64,000 nt of DNA from positions 1 to 64,000 of the forward strand of contig JAVVXB010000011.1 in the NCBI GenBank assembly GCA_036651815.1, in the 5' to 3' direction. The notes beneath the pieces were generated by a model that saw only the letters and a program-made list of their open reading frames with translations, was not told the origin of the DNA and did not search any database. Shown here piece after piece: positions 1-8,172 of this stretch. This stretch comes from JAVVXB01 sp036651815. Its GTDB lineage: Bacteria; Bacillota; Clostridia; Christensenellales; CAG-138. How positions within the stretch are numbered: the first letter of the stretch is position 1; every line of letters starts with the position of its first letter. The position numbers were made by a program, and so were the translations under genes.

Positions 1-79
1 AGGGGCCGGAGCCGGGGTTTGCATACGAAAATGACATAAAGATTTCTCCTTTATTGTTAATTTATGCTTGCCGGTCATA

Positions 80-352
80 CTACTGGCAAATTGTGTCTCC
101 GAATAAATCCAGTTTAGCTTGCAGTTGCATTTCAAGACGTGAAATAGCGGAAATTGCATTTTTCACTGATGCATTAACAGCCAAAAGATCTTCGGTGGAT
201 GCACTGTTGTTATTCACAACAGCCATTATTTTTTCGCTTTCTGCATTTAAAATATGCGCGAAAGCTGATTCTTCCATTGCGATGGATTCGATGATATTGC
301 CGACAGCCTCACCACGTGTAATCGTACCGGGCTTAATAATAGGCATTCCCAT
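80..352 (-). CDS. Small helical protein of unknown function, possibly spore-surface associated
   Basis: Encodes about 90 residues. I chose the ATG at 352 because a GGAGG ribosome-binding site lies about 10 bases upstream; an earlier in-frame TTG at 367 overlaps that site. The protein starts with a short Pro/Gly-containing segment (MGMPIIKPG) followed by Ala- and Glu-rich helices, including AVGNIIESIAMEESAFAHIL and, near the C-terminus, AISRLEMQLQAKLDLF. No signal peptide or membrane segment is visible. Similar short proteins occur in spore-forming Clostridia next to Cys-rich or collagen-like surface proteins, and the next gene upstream is Cys-rich. A spore-surface role is an inference from that neighbourhood, not from a recognised domain. 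Confidence 0.55.
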   Translation of the reverse strand: MGMPIIKPGTITRGEAVGNIIESIAMEESAFAHILNAESEKIMAVVNNNSASTEDLLAVNASVKNAISAISRLEMQLQAKLDLFGDTICQ

Positions 353-544
353 AAAGACGACCTCCAATTTTTAGTTTATAGTGCAGATTTGATTATCTGC
401 CGAAAGCCCATAAAGGGCAAAAAGATTGCACTTTTCATTCTAATCAATTTAAACCTCATAGGCTCATTAACAGTATATGCAAAGTGCATTTCTATAGTGA
501 TAGCTATACCAAGTGATGTTATGCACGACAACTATTACCACGAC

Positions 545-590
545 AAGCAAACCGACTTGTTGTCTTAATAAACAACAAGTCGGTTTGCTT
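545..590. repeat. Perfect 19-bp inverted repeat (hairpin)
   Basis: Arms at 545-563 (AAGCAAACCGACTTGTTGT) and 572-590 are perfect reverse complements with an 8-base loop. Neither side carries a clean T-run, so it is not a standard terminator. It lies between the two small minus-strand genes. Confidence 0.7.
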
Positions 591-614
591 AAATAAATTA
601 TATATCAGCGTCAA

Positions 615-653
615 AAACAAAAGCAACAGATCATTCGCCCTCCTGTTGCTTTT
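615..653 (-). terminator. Rho-independent terminator of the Cys-rich gene
   Basis: Arms AAAAGCAACAG (619-629) and CTGTTGCTTTT (643-653) form an 11-bp stem. Read on the minus strand the hairpin is followed by a T-rich tail (TTTTGTTTTTG). It lies just downstream of the gene ending at 666. Confidence 0.7.
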
Positions 654-665
654 ATTTAAATATCT

Positions 666-974
666 CTATCTGCATGGAGAACCGCCACAATTAGGATTTC
701 TTTTGCAAATTGCACTTGTTTCCCCCACATCGGCAGATGTGCCATATTCCATTGGGATTCGGATACAAACGGTCTGTGTAATCGTGATTTCACATCCACA
801 GGAGCAATTTGTGACTTGACTTGGTCGCATTGCTATCACCGGTTCACCACAGCATTCCGTTATTAAATCGCCAACAGTTGCGTATGGATGTAGTTTTAGA
901 GGAACACTCACATCCGCATATGGAGAAGTAACAATTGTGCAGGTTATGTAGCACTGTGCTGGTTTCTTCTTCAT
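666..974 (-). CDS. Cys-rich protein of unknown function; 5' end may be frameshifted
   Basis: The open frame gives 102 residues with at least ten cysteines, including a CSCGC cluster in the middle and C-K-R-N-P-N-C near the end. No known domain was recognised. The internal text (ITQTVCIRIPMEYG) resembles clostridial spore-surface-type proteins, but that is a weak impression. The ATG at 974 has no ribosome-binding site. A strong AAGGAGAG site stands before another ATG at 1005, which is one base out of frame with this gene and enters a frame that stops after about 45 codons. Either the true start is weak or a one-base shift occurred in the GAAGAAGAAA stretch near 965-972. Its terminator is at 615-653. 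Confidence 0.5.
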   Translation of the reverse strand: MKKKPAQCYITCTIVTSPYADVSVPLKLHPYATVGDLITECCGEPVIAMRPSQVTNCSCGCEITITQTVCIRIPMEYGTSADVGETSAICKRNPNCGGSPCR

Positions 975-1178
975 TTAGGTTGAGGTAATAGTTCGGATTT
1001 TTCATTGTGATTCTCTCCTTACAATGGTATTATATATGCTGAGTAATAGTGCAAGCAAATGTGTAAATATCGTTTCAAGTAAGGCTTAACTCAAATATTA
1101 GTTGGTTTTTATATGTAACATCACTTAATTGGCTGCAAAAGCGTGTATTTACTGGTTTTTTTCATGCCCCTTATGGGT

Positions 1179-1241
1179 ACTCGCACCATTGCGAGTGTCC
1201 TTATAGCATTTCAAGATGCTGTAAGGACACTCGTTTTTTTT
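1179..1241 (+). terminator. Strong terminator with an overlapping alternative hairpin
   Basis: An 18-bp stem (1192-1209 with 1216-1233, one wobble) is followed by eight Ts (1234-1241). A second hairpin, ACTCGCA (1179-1185) with TGCGAGT (1190-1196), uses bases from the left arm of the terminator, so the two folds exclude each other. That is the layout of an attenuator. No plus-strand gene is visible upstream, and only an IS remnant lies downstream. Confidence 0.7.
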
Positions 1242-1289
1242 GTTTTCAATTTGCTGGGGATAATAACGGAGAACGACTTAGTCTTTACC

Positions 1290-1692
1290 TGCCCCCCTAT
1301 AATTGGACCAGTTTGAATGTTAGTAAAGATGATCAGATGACTAACAAAGGAGCTTGGGAAATGGCAAGGAAACAGTATACAACAGAGCAAATCATCGTAA
1401 CCTTACGGGCTGTTTGCAAACATGTATGAGGCACGAGTTCTGACGGAGCGTTGAGTACGTTATTATAACCAAATGCGGCCACATGACAGTTTGGGTGGCA
1501 GGCCGCTTGCCCCGCAGACGATGATCCCTCTAACCGCTTGATGCAGGATATCCGCACTGCATTACGGCGTCAAGGGTTTCACAAGCGGCTCCACCGCCCT
1601 TGACACCGTAATGCCGAGCAGATGCGCAGGTAACAAGCGGTTTCAGGATTGCTGTTTTACGAACATTCAGGTTGGACAGGTTTTTGGGGGCT
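1290..1692 (+). mobile_element. Internally deleted IS3-family element
   Basis: The interval holds the start of an IS3-type OrfA and the end of the OrfB integrase, joined by a large deletion. A TGCCCCCC end at about 1290 and a partly matching GGGGGC end near 1692 are tentative terminal repeats. A 17-bp inverted repeat with one mismatch (1560-1576 and 1597-1613) lies in the right half. The element cannot encode a working transposase. Confidence 0.6.
1361..1541 (+). pseudogene. IS3-family transposase remnant (OrfA start fused to OrfB end)
   Basis: ATG at 1361 opens MARKQYTTEQIIVTLR, the typical start of IS3-family OrfA, and stops at 1427. An overlapping frame from 1422 reads EARVLTER, then a stop where the family has Trp, then YYNQMRPHDSLGGRPLAP, which is the conserved C-terminal signature of the IS3-family DDE integrase; it ends with a stop at 1539-1541. 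Over 250 codons of the family are missing between the two parts, including the DDE catalytic triad. Confidence 0.75.
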
Positions 1693-1837
1693 TGACATGA
1701 CAACTCGTTTTCCTGTACTAATTGTATCGACCATCACAATTAACGCGGATATTTGCTTGCTATGGATTTTTTGAGGAAGACATGGTAAAATAATATTAAT
1801 AATATGTTAGCATACAAAATTTTTATACAAGGATAGC

Positions 1838-1871
1838 ATGGCAATATACCGCGTAGGCGGTGTATTGCCAT
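1838..1871. repeat. Hairpin upstream of the HxlR gene
   Basis: Arms ATGGCAATATACCGC (1838-1852) and GCGGTGTATTGCCAT (1857-1871) pair with one mismatch around a 4-base loop. It lies about 50 bases before the HxlR start and has no T-run. It may be an operator-like palindrome or an mRNA structure. Confidence 0.5.
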
Positions 1872-1919
1872 CGTGTACTGACAAAAATAGTAAATGCTCA
1901 TAGGGAGGAAGTGTAAGAT

Positions 1920-2282
1920 ATGTTGCTTCGCAAAGAGTATACTTGCCCGTTGGAATTAACGCATGATATAATAAAAGGCAAGTGGAAAAGCATCATTTTA
2001 TGGAGGCTTAGGCTTGGGCACACCTCGCTTGCTAAGCTGGAAAAAGATATTGAGGGCATCACGCAAAAGATGCTACTTGAACAGCTTAAGGAATTGATTG
2101 CATTTGGACTTGTGGATAAAAAAACATTTGAAGGGTTTCCACTTCGGGTGGAATATTTTCTCACAGAAGTGCGTGGTCAAAAAATGCTCAAAGCTTTGGA
2201 AATTATGCAGGCGGTGGGAATTGATTACATTATGGAAAATAATATGGCAGATGTTCTGCGTGAAAAGGGCGTTATCTTATGA
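1920..2282 (+). CDS. HxlR-family transcriptional regulator
   Basis: A 120-residue winged helix-turn-helix protein of the HxlR/MarR-like class, a cytoplasmic DNA-binding regulator. The N-terminus has the family Cys-Pro (YTCPLELT, Cys near residue 10), followed by GKWKSIILWRL and the recognition region GITQKMLLEQLKEL, then a wing around FEGFPLRVEYFLT. The length is normal for the family. The ATG at 1920 follows a GGAGG site. The genes downstream (PEBP, VOC, AEC transporter) point the same way and may be its targets, but a 106-base gap with only a small hairpin (CCCAC/GTGGG) separates them. The HxlR Cys often senses electrophiles or redox state; whether this one does is unknown. Confidence 0.9.
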   Translation: MLLRKEYTCPLELTHDIIKGKWKSIILWRLRLGHTSLAKLEKDIEGITQKMLLEQLKELIAFGLVDKKTFEGFPLRVEYFLTEVRGQKMLKALEIMQAVGIDYIMENNMADVLREKGVIL

Positions 2283-2388
2283 TAGCGTCCTATTTCTGTT
2301 GAGTACACCCACAAAAAAGTGGGTAATTTACAAGCTAACTCCTATGGCGTTACAATAATAACATCAAATTTAATTATGAGGTTGCCTT

Positions 2389-2907
2389 ATGAAAGTTTTT
2401 AGCAGTGGAATGGTGCATGGTGTGTGGGATGATCAGTATGGAAAGCGCGGAACTCAGCTCAATGAGAACGGAATTCCCACCTGTTCAGTTCCTGTTTGCA
2501 TTGAAGATGCGCCTACGGGAACCGTTTGTTACGCACTGGTATTAGAAGATAAAGATGCGTATCCTGTCAGCGGCGGGTTTGCGTGGATTCATTGGTTGGC
2601 GGCAAACATCACCCGCACTGAGCTTTTTGAGAACGAAAGCCAAACCGCAACCGACTTTATTCAGGGGGTAAATAGCTGGACCAGTATGCAGGGCGGCGAG
2701 CAAAGCGCGGCGCTCTCCAGCTTTTACGGTGGTATGTGTCCGCCTGATGCGCCGCATCTGTACGAGCTTCATGTGTATGCGCTGGATACGCTGCTGGATC
2801 TTACAAATGGCTTCTTATTTAACGAGCTGCATCGAAAAATGGACGGACATATTTTGGCGCAGTACACCTTAAAGGGCCTTTATCACCATACGGGGGAAGT
2901 GCAGTGA
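2389..2907 (+). CDS. YbhB/YbcL-type PEBP (Raf kinase inhibitor-like) protein
   Basis: 172 residues matching the bacterial phosphatidylethanolamine-binding-protein fold. The ligand-pocket signatures are visible: LEDKDAYPVSGGFAWIHWL around residues 50-70, and YGGMCPPDAPHLYELHVYALD around residues 112-132. No signal peptide is present, so it should be cytoplasmic. The biochemical role of bacterial PEBPs is mostly unknown. Its stop overlaps the GTG start of the VOC gene by 4 bases, so the two are translationally coupled. Confidence 0.9.
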   Translation: MKVFSSGMVHGVWDDQYGKRGTQLNENGIPTCSVPVCIEDAPTGTVCYALVLEDKDAYPVSGGFAWIHWLAANITRTELFENESQTATDFIQGVNSWTSMQGGEQSAALSSFYGGMCPPDAPHLYELHVYALDTLLDLTNGFLFNELHRKMDGHILAQYTLKGLYHHTGEVQ

Positions 2908-3275
2908 TACGCAAGATCGATCACATGGTCATCACAACTGCCAAGCTGTCCGATTGCATCGCTTTTTACGAGGCGCTTGGCTTTCGAGCACAAGATGCAG
3001 ACGGACGCTGGGAACTGTTTTCCAGTGATTTTAAGATAAACGTCCATTGCAAAGGGCAGGAGCTTGAGCCAAAGGCAGAAAACGTACAAACCGGCAGCGC
3101 TGATTTCTGCTTTGAAATAGACGGCTCGCTTGCGGCTTGCAGGGATGAGCTCACAAAAAGTGGACTGGAAATCGAGCTTGGAATCGTAACACGGCACGGC
3201 ATAAGGGGTGAAATGAAGTCTTTATATTTGCGCGACCCGGATGGGAATTTAATTGAGTTGTGCAGCTATGAATAA
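2904..3275 (+). CDS. VOC-superfamily (glyoxalase/bleomycin-resistance fold) protein
   Basis: 123 residues with the paired beta-alpha-beta-beta-beta modules of the vicinal-oxygen-chelate fold. The first module starts MIRKIDHMVITTAKLSDCIA, with the metal-ligand His at residue 7. The second ends SLYLRDPDGNLIELCSYE, with the family Glu ligand. The substrate cannot be read from sequence. Translation starts at GTG 2904, overlapping the PEBP stop by 4 bases, and the end overlaps the AEC gene start by 8 bases. The three genes are therefore one operon. Confidence 0.88.
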   Translation: MIRKIDHMVITTAKLSDCIAFYEALGFRAQDADGRWELFSSDFKINVHCKGQELEPKAENVQTGSADFCFEIDGSLAACRDELTKSGLEIELGIVTRHGIRGEMKSLYLRDPDGNLIELCSYE

Positions 3276-4218
3276 CTTTTCGCTTGCTTTTTCAGTTGTT
3301 TGTCCTCTGTTTCTGATGATGGCGCTTGGCTATTTTCTGCGGAGAATTGGTCTATTTGTAGAGGGTTTTCTGCGTCAACTTAACAGAGTTTGTTTCGGCG
3401 TGTTTCTTCCTGCAATCCTTTTCATTAATGTTTATGACAGCGATTTTTCCGCATCCTTCAAACCGCATCTTCTGCTGTTCGCCATGCTGTGCGTTCTGGT
3501 TATGTTTGTCGCGTTGATGTTTCTGGTTCCAAAATTTGAAAAAAGCAATCTCCGGCGTGGCGTATTCGTGCAGGGCATCTTTCGCAGCAATTACATTCTG
3601 TTTGGTCTTCCGATAGCCGCTTCCTTGTTTGGTACAACTCAAACGGGAACAACTGCTATTTTGATTGCGTTTGTCATTCCCCTGTTCAATCTGCTTTCGG
3701 TTTTTGCACTCGAATATTTCAAAGGTGGAAAAGTCAGCTTTAAACGTATTCTTATGGGGATTATCACAAACCCGCTGATTTTAGGTGCAGCGGCAGCGCT
3801 CTTCTTTGTCTTAAGTGGCGTCAGACTGCCGCATATGCTTGAACAGACTGTGCGTGACATTTCCAAAATTGCAACACCGCTGGCGCTGATTATTTTGGGC
3901 GGCTCATTTGCGTTTTCTCGACTGCGGTCAAACTTTAAACCCATCATTGCCGCTGTAGGAGGCAGGTTGATTTTGATACCGATTTGCTTTGTAACGCTTT
4001 CCATCGCTGTTGGGTATCGAGGCATAGAACTGGGGGCGCTGCTTGCCCTGTTTGCCAGCCCCACTGCGGTAAGCAGTTTTACCATGGCACAGCAGGTGGG
4101 AGCAGATGATGAACTGGCTGGCCAGATTGTTGTGGTCAGTTCATTGTGCTCCATTGCAACGATATTCTTATGGATTTCTATCCTATCACAAATGGGACTT
4201 TTAACCGTGAGGAACTGA
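3268..4218 (+). CDS. AEC-family (auxin efflux carrier-like) transporter
   Basis: About 316 residues, a polytopic inner-membrane protein of the AEC family; bacterial members export or import small carboxylates. Around ten hydrophobic segments are visible in two halves, with FRSNYILFGLPIA in the first half and ALFASPTAVSSFTMAQQ in the second, which are typical AEC signatures. I prefer the ATG at 3268 (MNNFSLAFS) over the TTG at 3253. It overlaps the upstream VOC gene. The substrate is unknown. The coding sequence is followed by about 1.8 kb of decayed sequence. Confidence 0.88.
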   Translation: MNNFSLAFSVVCPLFLMMALGYFLRRIGLFVEGFLRQLNRVCFGVFLPAILFINVYDSDFSASFKPHLLLFAMLCVLVMFVALMFLVPKFEKSNLRRGVFVQGIFRSNYILFGLPIAASLFGTTQTGTTAILIAFVIPLFNLLSVFALEYFKGGKVSFKRILMGIITNPLILGAAAALFFVLSGVRLPHMLEQTVRDISKIATPLALIILGGSFAFSRLRSNFKPIIAAVGGRLILIPICFVTLSIAVGYRGIELGALLALFASPTAVSSFTMAQQVGADDELAGQIVVVSSLCSIATIFLWISILSQMGLLTVRN

Positions 4219-4739
4219 AAACACTTTCCCTCAGCGAATATGGGCACTGTACCCCAAGATGTCAAAACAGACCTACCTTGCGGTCTACTCGTCTTGAGCA
4301 ATGTAGGGGCTACGCCACTACGGTATAGCCCCTATTGCATATCCTTCTAAACCTCAATTACCTAACCCCGCATCACCTCGTCTGCCACCATCTGCGGCAT
4401 CATGCAAATGCTGACACGTATTCAGAAGTCGTCTTCCGGCAGCATATAGTCATCTTGTAGCTGCTCCGGCATTTTGAACGCCACCGCCTCCGAATACTTG
4501 CTTAATATATCAACAGTGTTCCAGACAGAATCATGTCGAACAGCAAAAGATAAATTATCAAGTCAAGTGCGCCACTTCGTGCAGAATTATATAAAAGGAA
4601 GATTTTGGGTCACGTCAATACTTTTTTTGTACAAATGATCCGGTACCCAGTGAGCGGTAAGCAGCAGTAGCAGCGGTGTCTGTGCATAAGTGGGCAACCC
4701 GTAAGGCATTATCCACGGTTCGTTATTCGATCTTCAATA
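4219..4739. other. Non-coding stretch with a hairpin and a possible decayed ORF
   Basis: An imperfect hairpin lies around 4299-4340 (AGGGGCTA with TAGCCCCT) without a T-run. On the minus strand around 4380-4520 a frame reads DILSKYSEAVAFKMPEQLQ and continues to a stop after PEDDF; it could be a gene fragment but I do not recognise it. Nothing else is supportable here. Confidence 0.4.
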
Positions 4740-5173
4740 ACGCATCCACCATTTGATAAATCCGGTCCATCCACATTCACGTATCTCTTCTCAGCCTATT
4801 TGGGGAATGAGATATAACGCGGCCTTGCCACACAAGCATTCATGCCGAATTACTGTTCGGGAAGCAGCCGACAACGTGGGTCCACCGGCAGATCTCACGC
4901 ATGATCCACTCGATACCTTTTTTGGTGCGAATCCGTGTCCAGTAATCTTGCGGAAAGCAGGTATAGAATAAGGTTTCTTCAAGACCGTTTTCTAGCTTTT
5001 CGGCAGCTTGGCAAGTTTCATTTGTCGCAGCGCTTCCACTACTGCTATCCCTTTTTATAAGGCCGTATCTCGATTTTCCTGCGCATGGATGAACTTGAAC
5101 AGGGCTGATACATCGGTCAACTTACTGCGCAGCACCGCTGTGAGCATATTACGGTAAAAATGCATGATCCCAT
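4740..5173 (-). pseudogene. IS256-family (Mutator-type) transposase C-terminal remnant
   Basis: Read on the minus strand from about 5173, frames give HFYRNMLTAVLRSKLTDVSA, then FKFIHAQENRDTA, VVEALRQMKLAKL, DYWTRIRTKKGIEWIMREI and RWTHVVGCFPNSNSA. These match in order the C-terminal third of IS256-type transposases. At least three stops and two frame changes interrupt it, and the N-terminal two thirds with most of the DDE triad are absent. Confidence 0.75.
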
Positions 5174-5289
5174 GGGAACCCTCATTTGCAGTTTGTGATT
5201 GTTATTCGCCTTCCGTTTATTCATGTTGGGTACCCTTTTCAATTGTGCGAAATTTATTGTACCTTATCATCGCAACGCCTGATATTCTT

Positions 5290-6030
5290 CTACAAGAAGC
5301 AGTTCACCGCCGGCTCATACTGTCTGATTCGGAGGTTGAGCAGGCCAATGTTGTTTCCCATCTTTTTCAGCATATTGCCGACCATGTCGTAGCGTTAGAT
5401 TGCGCCGTAACCGTCAGATTTAGCAAAGTCCATCAGTTACCCCGTCTGCTCGCAGGTGTATTGGAATTTGGTCGATGTGCCATTCTCCATCTGGATTTCC
5501 CCGGTGATTGCGTTGTTGAGGTTTTAGACATATTCGATAAAAAGCTCAGTTCGCCCCTTTGTTTTCTGACGCGTGAGGTTGCCCGCCGCATCGAACGCAT
5601 ATTCTGTTGTTAAGGTGCGGTTCTTCGTCTCGATTCTGCGTCCGTTTAGGCTGGTAACCTCGCCATCCAGCCCCTTGACGCTGGCCATACGATTCATCTC
5701 GTCGTAGGTGTAGAAAATCGCCCGACTATCCGGGTATTTCAGTGCCGATTTGCGCCTGAAATCATCGTATGTATCGCTTATCCCACTTCACCACCCGTAT
5801 GGACAACATACGTAAGCTGTCCATCACCGTCATATTGAAACTAAATGGTCTCCGTACCCGCAACGGTGGTCACCAGCGCCCACATTTGGTTGTAGGTGTG
5901 GGTGGTCACGACGCCATCGAAGGACTCAGCTCCTCCGTAACGTCTCCCGTCTTGCTGTATTAGCCGGCGAGGGTCGTGCCGTCCGCTTTGTGATATCGTG
6001 TCATGTTGATAGATTTGTCGAACCATCAAT
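5290..6030 (-). pseudogene. Rhs/YD-repeat protein remnant
   Basis: On the minus strand, fragments of Rhs-type YD repeats follow each other: FDGVVTTHTYNQMW, DTYDDFRRKSALKYPDSRA, FYTYDEMNRMASVKGLDGEV, TTEYAFDAAGNLTRQ and YRYDMVGNMLKKMG, the last needing a stop read through. Multiple stops and frame changes make it non-functional. Rhs proteins are large, toxin-delivering surface or secreted proteins. A second Rhs fragment lies at 37379-37468, so this genome once carried at least one full Rhs gene. Confidence 0.8.
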
Positions 6031-6039
6031 TGGTATCTG

Positions 6040-6972
6040 CTATCCTTGTTTAAGTTCAGCGGTTAGAATTTCTGTTTTCCGTTGAAGCAAGTCATCTGAA
6101 AACAGCGTTCTTTCCAATATTTCTACGCCTATGCGGTCAATGGCGGCACCGAAGCGTTCCTTGACGAATGCATTTTCACGATACCACAAAATCGTTTTTT
6201 CAAGAATTGGAATAATCTCATCCTCCGTTACAAGACGGGAAAGCGGTGTACCCATACGCGTCATCTTCCCCCACGTACCGCCAACAAAAATGCGATATTG
6301 TACAGGACCGTTGCTCGTGACCGCGCCAAACGGACATAGATTAGAACAAATTCCGCAGGTGCGGCACGATGTGGCATCTATGCACAGTTTCCCATTGATC
6401 AAATGAGCAGCCTTGCTGGGACAATGCTGCTCCACCTGGCAGACCTTACAGCCGCGGCATTGTTCGTCATGATATCGAGGTGATAAATGACCTTCAATGC
6501 CAAAATCGTTCAGGCTGGGCTTCATACAGCTGTTTGGGCATCCGCCAACAGCAATCTTGAATTTGTGCGGTAGCGTGACATCACCCCACCCCATGTAATA
6601 CTTCTCATGAATTTTCTTGGCCAATGCCTGCGTGTCATATTGGCCATATACGCAGGTCGTACCCTTGCAAGCGGTTATCGGGCGCAGCTTCGACCCGGTT
6701 CCCCCAAAGAATAGCCCGTGCGCAGCGGCCATCGCTACGGCATCATCAATATGATCATACGAAATACCTACCACTTCTGCGGTCAGACGCGAGGTAAAGG
6801 CAATTTTTCCGTTGCCATAGGTGCGAGCGATCTCCGCCACAATAGCTAGATCATCCGCAGTAAAAACAGCGCCATGCGGAACGATTCGTCCGGAAAAGTT
6901 TTCAGTTCCACGGTTAATCAGAAATCCCATCGCTTTCACACGTGCGATATCAAATGTTGTCAGTTTATCCAT
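6040..6972 (-). CDS. Small siroheme sulfite/nitrite-reductase-like ferredoxin protein
   Basis: 310 residues. The N-terminal ferredoxin-like half-domain is followed by siroheme/4Fe-4S ligand motifs: ACKGTTC (CX4C, about residue 105) and GGCPNSC (CX3C, about residue 145). A 2x[4Fe-4S] ferredoxin domain follows (CRGCKVCQVEQHC and CRTCGICSNLCPFGAV, residues 175-225). It is far shorter than assimilatory SiR and resembles the stand-alone 'nitrite/sulfite reductase 4Fe-4S domain' proteins of anaerobes, with AsrC as a related arrangement. The substrate is not certain. No AsrA or AsrB gene is adjacent. It is divergent from cbiK, a sirohydrochlorin chelatase, which fits a tetrapyrrole theme. Confidence 0.85.
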   Translation of the reverse strand: MDKLTTFDIARVKAMGFLINRGTENFSGRIVPHGAVFTADDLAIVAEIARTYGNGKIAFTSRLTAEVVGISYDHIDDAVAMAAAHGLFFGGTGSKLRPITACKGTTCVYGQYDTQALAKKIHEKYYMGWGDVTLPHKFKIAVGGCPNSCMKPSLNDFGIEGHLSPRYHDEQCRGCKVCQVEQHCPSKAAHLINGKLCIDATSCRTCGICSNLCPFGAVTSNGPVQYRIFVGGTWGKMTRMGTPLSRLVTEDEIIPILEKTILWYRENAFVKERFGAAIDRIGVEILERTLFSDDLLQRKTEILTAELKQG

Positions 6973-7392
6973 TATTATTCAGTTTGCTCCTATCCATTGA
7001 TTCTTTTCATTGTAGCGGTTTCGCATGTGTTTGAACAGCGTAAACATCGGTTTATTGAACTCCACTGCGCTTTACTTTTCCACAGGGCACTGTTATACTT
7101 CTTATGTCTCAAAAAACAGAACACCTTCTTACATCTTTAATGCGTATGGGTGAGCGCTTTGCGCAATTCTACCACCACGAAATCCAGTGTCTACCTATTT
7201 GCACTGGATAGCCGAGAAGACGCAAACGGCAAGATCCGAGACTGGATTCAAAAAACGTGCTGCAGTTTCACAAACGGTACTCTGCGAATATTAAAAAATG
7301 TACTGCATCACTGATTTTTTTGTATGTCAATCTGTTGCTCCGGGTTCAGTGAAATCGGGGTATTTTATATGAATTAAGGAGAACATCGGCGT
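6973..7392. other. Intergenic region between the reductase-like gene and cbiK
   Basis: A 35-codon frame at 7104-7211 (MSQKTEHLLTSLMRMGERFAQ onward) may be a regulator fragment but has no clear ribosome-binding site. No cobalamin riboswitch box was seen. A GGAG site directly precedes cbiK. Confidence 0.35.
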
Positions 7393-8172
7393 ATGGGACA
7401 GACGGCAATTCTGGTGGTCAGCTTTGGTACTACGGTTGACGAAACAAGAGAGCGTACCATCGGCGCATTAGAACGCCAGTTTGCAGCAGCCTATCCGCAG
7501 ATACCCGTTTTTCGTGCATTTACAAGCAGCATGATCATACGAAGTCTCGCCCGACGTGGAATCTTTGTGGATACAGTGGCGCAGGCATTGGCACGTCTTT
7601 CCCAAGATCATTTTCGTCAAGTACTGATACAGCCAACCCACCTGATTCCCGGCACTGAATATGATAAGCTCTGCGCCGAAACCCAGCCATTCCGCACTAG
7701 TTTTGATCTGCTAAAAATTGGCCACCCACTGCTTAGCTGTGCGGACGATTTTTCCGCCGCCGCCGATGCCATGGCTCACGCTTATCCTACAGGCTCAGAT
7801 GAAGCCTTGGTTTTAATGGGACATGGAACGGCGCATCCGGCAAACGATGTATATCCTGCTTTTGAACGGGTTTGCCAAAGTAATGGCTATGACCATTTAT
7901 TTATTGGTACAGTGGAAGGAATACCAACGCTTGAAATGGTCATTCGGTCTGTTACGACAGCAGGCTTTACCCATGCGGCGCTTGCTCCATTTATGCTGGT
8001 AGCGGGTGATCACGCGCTCAACGACATGGCCGGCTCCGAGCCGGGCAGCTGGCTACAACAGTTTTCCAACGCCGGTATATCCACGCGCTGTCTGCTTACA
8101 GGAATTGGAGAACTGCCGGGAATTCAGCAAATCTACCTACAGCACCTGAATGATTTATTGATTTTGAAGTAA
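7393..8172 (+). CDS. cbiK: Sirohydrochlorin cobaltochelatase CbiK
   Basis: 259 residues, the usual CbiK length. The enzyme inserts Co(2+) into sirohydrochlorin at the start of anaerobic cobalamin synthesis. Family signatures are the opening ILVVSFGTTVDETRE, and the two metal-binding His regions VLMGHGTAHPANDVYPAF (around residue 145) and APFMLVAGDHALNDMAG (around residue 210). There is no signal peptide, unlike some periplasmic relatives. The AAGGAGAAC site lies before the ATG. The gene stands alone here, with other cobalamin genes at 62.6-64 kb, and suits an organism with many corrinoid methyltransfer proteins. Confidence 0.92.
   Translation: MGQTAILVVSFGTTVDETRERTIGALERQFAAAYPQIPVFRAFTSSMIIRSLARRGIFVDTVAQALARLSQDHFRQVLIQPTHLIPGTEYDKLCAETQPFRTSFDLLKIGHPLLSCADDFSAAADAMAHAYPTGSDEALVLMGHGTAHPANDVYPAFERVCQSNGYDHLFIGTVEGIPTLEMVIRSVTTAGFTHAALAPFMLVAGDHALNDMAGSEPGSWLQQFSNAGISTRCLLTGIGELPGIQQIYLQHLNDLLILK

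Noticed and set aside
3639..4301. 220-codon minus-strand frame opposite the AEC transporter
   Set aside because: It mirrors hydrophobic codons of the transporter and has no recognisable domain.
7140..7392. Cobalamin riboswitch before cbiK
   Set aside because: No B12-box or typical helices could be recognised.
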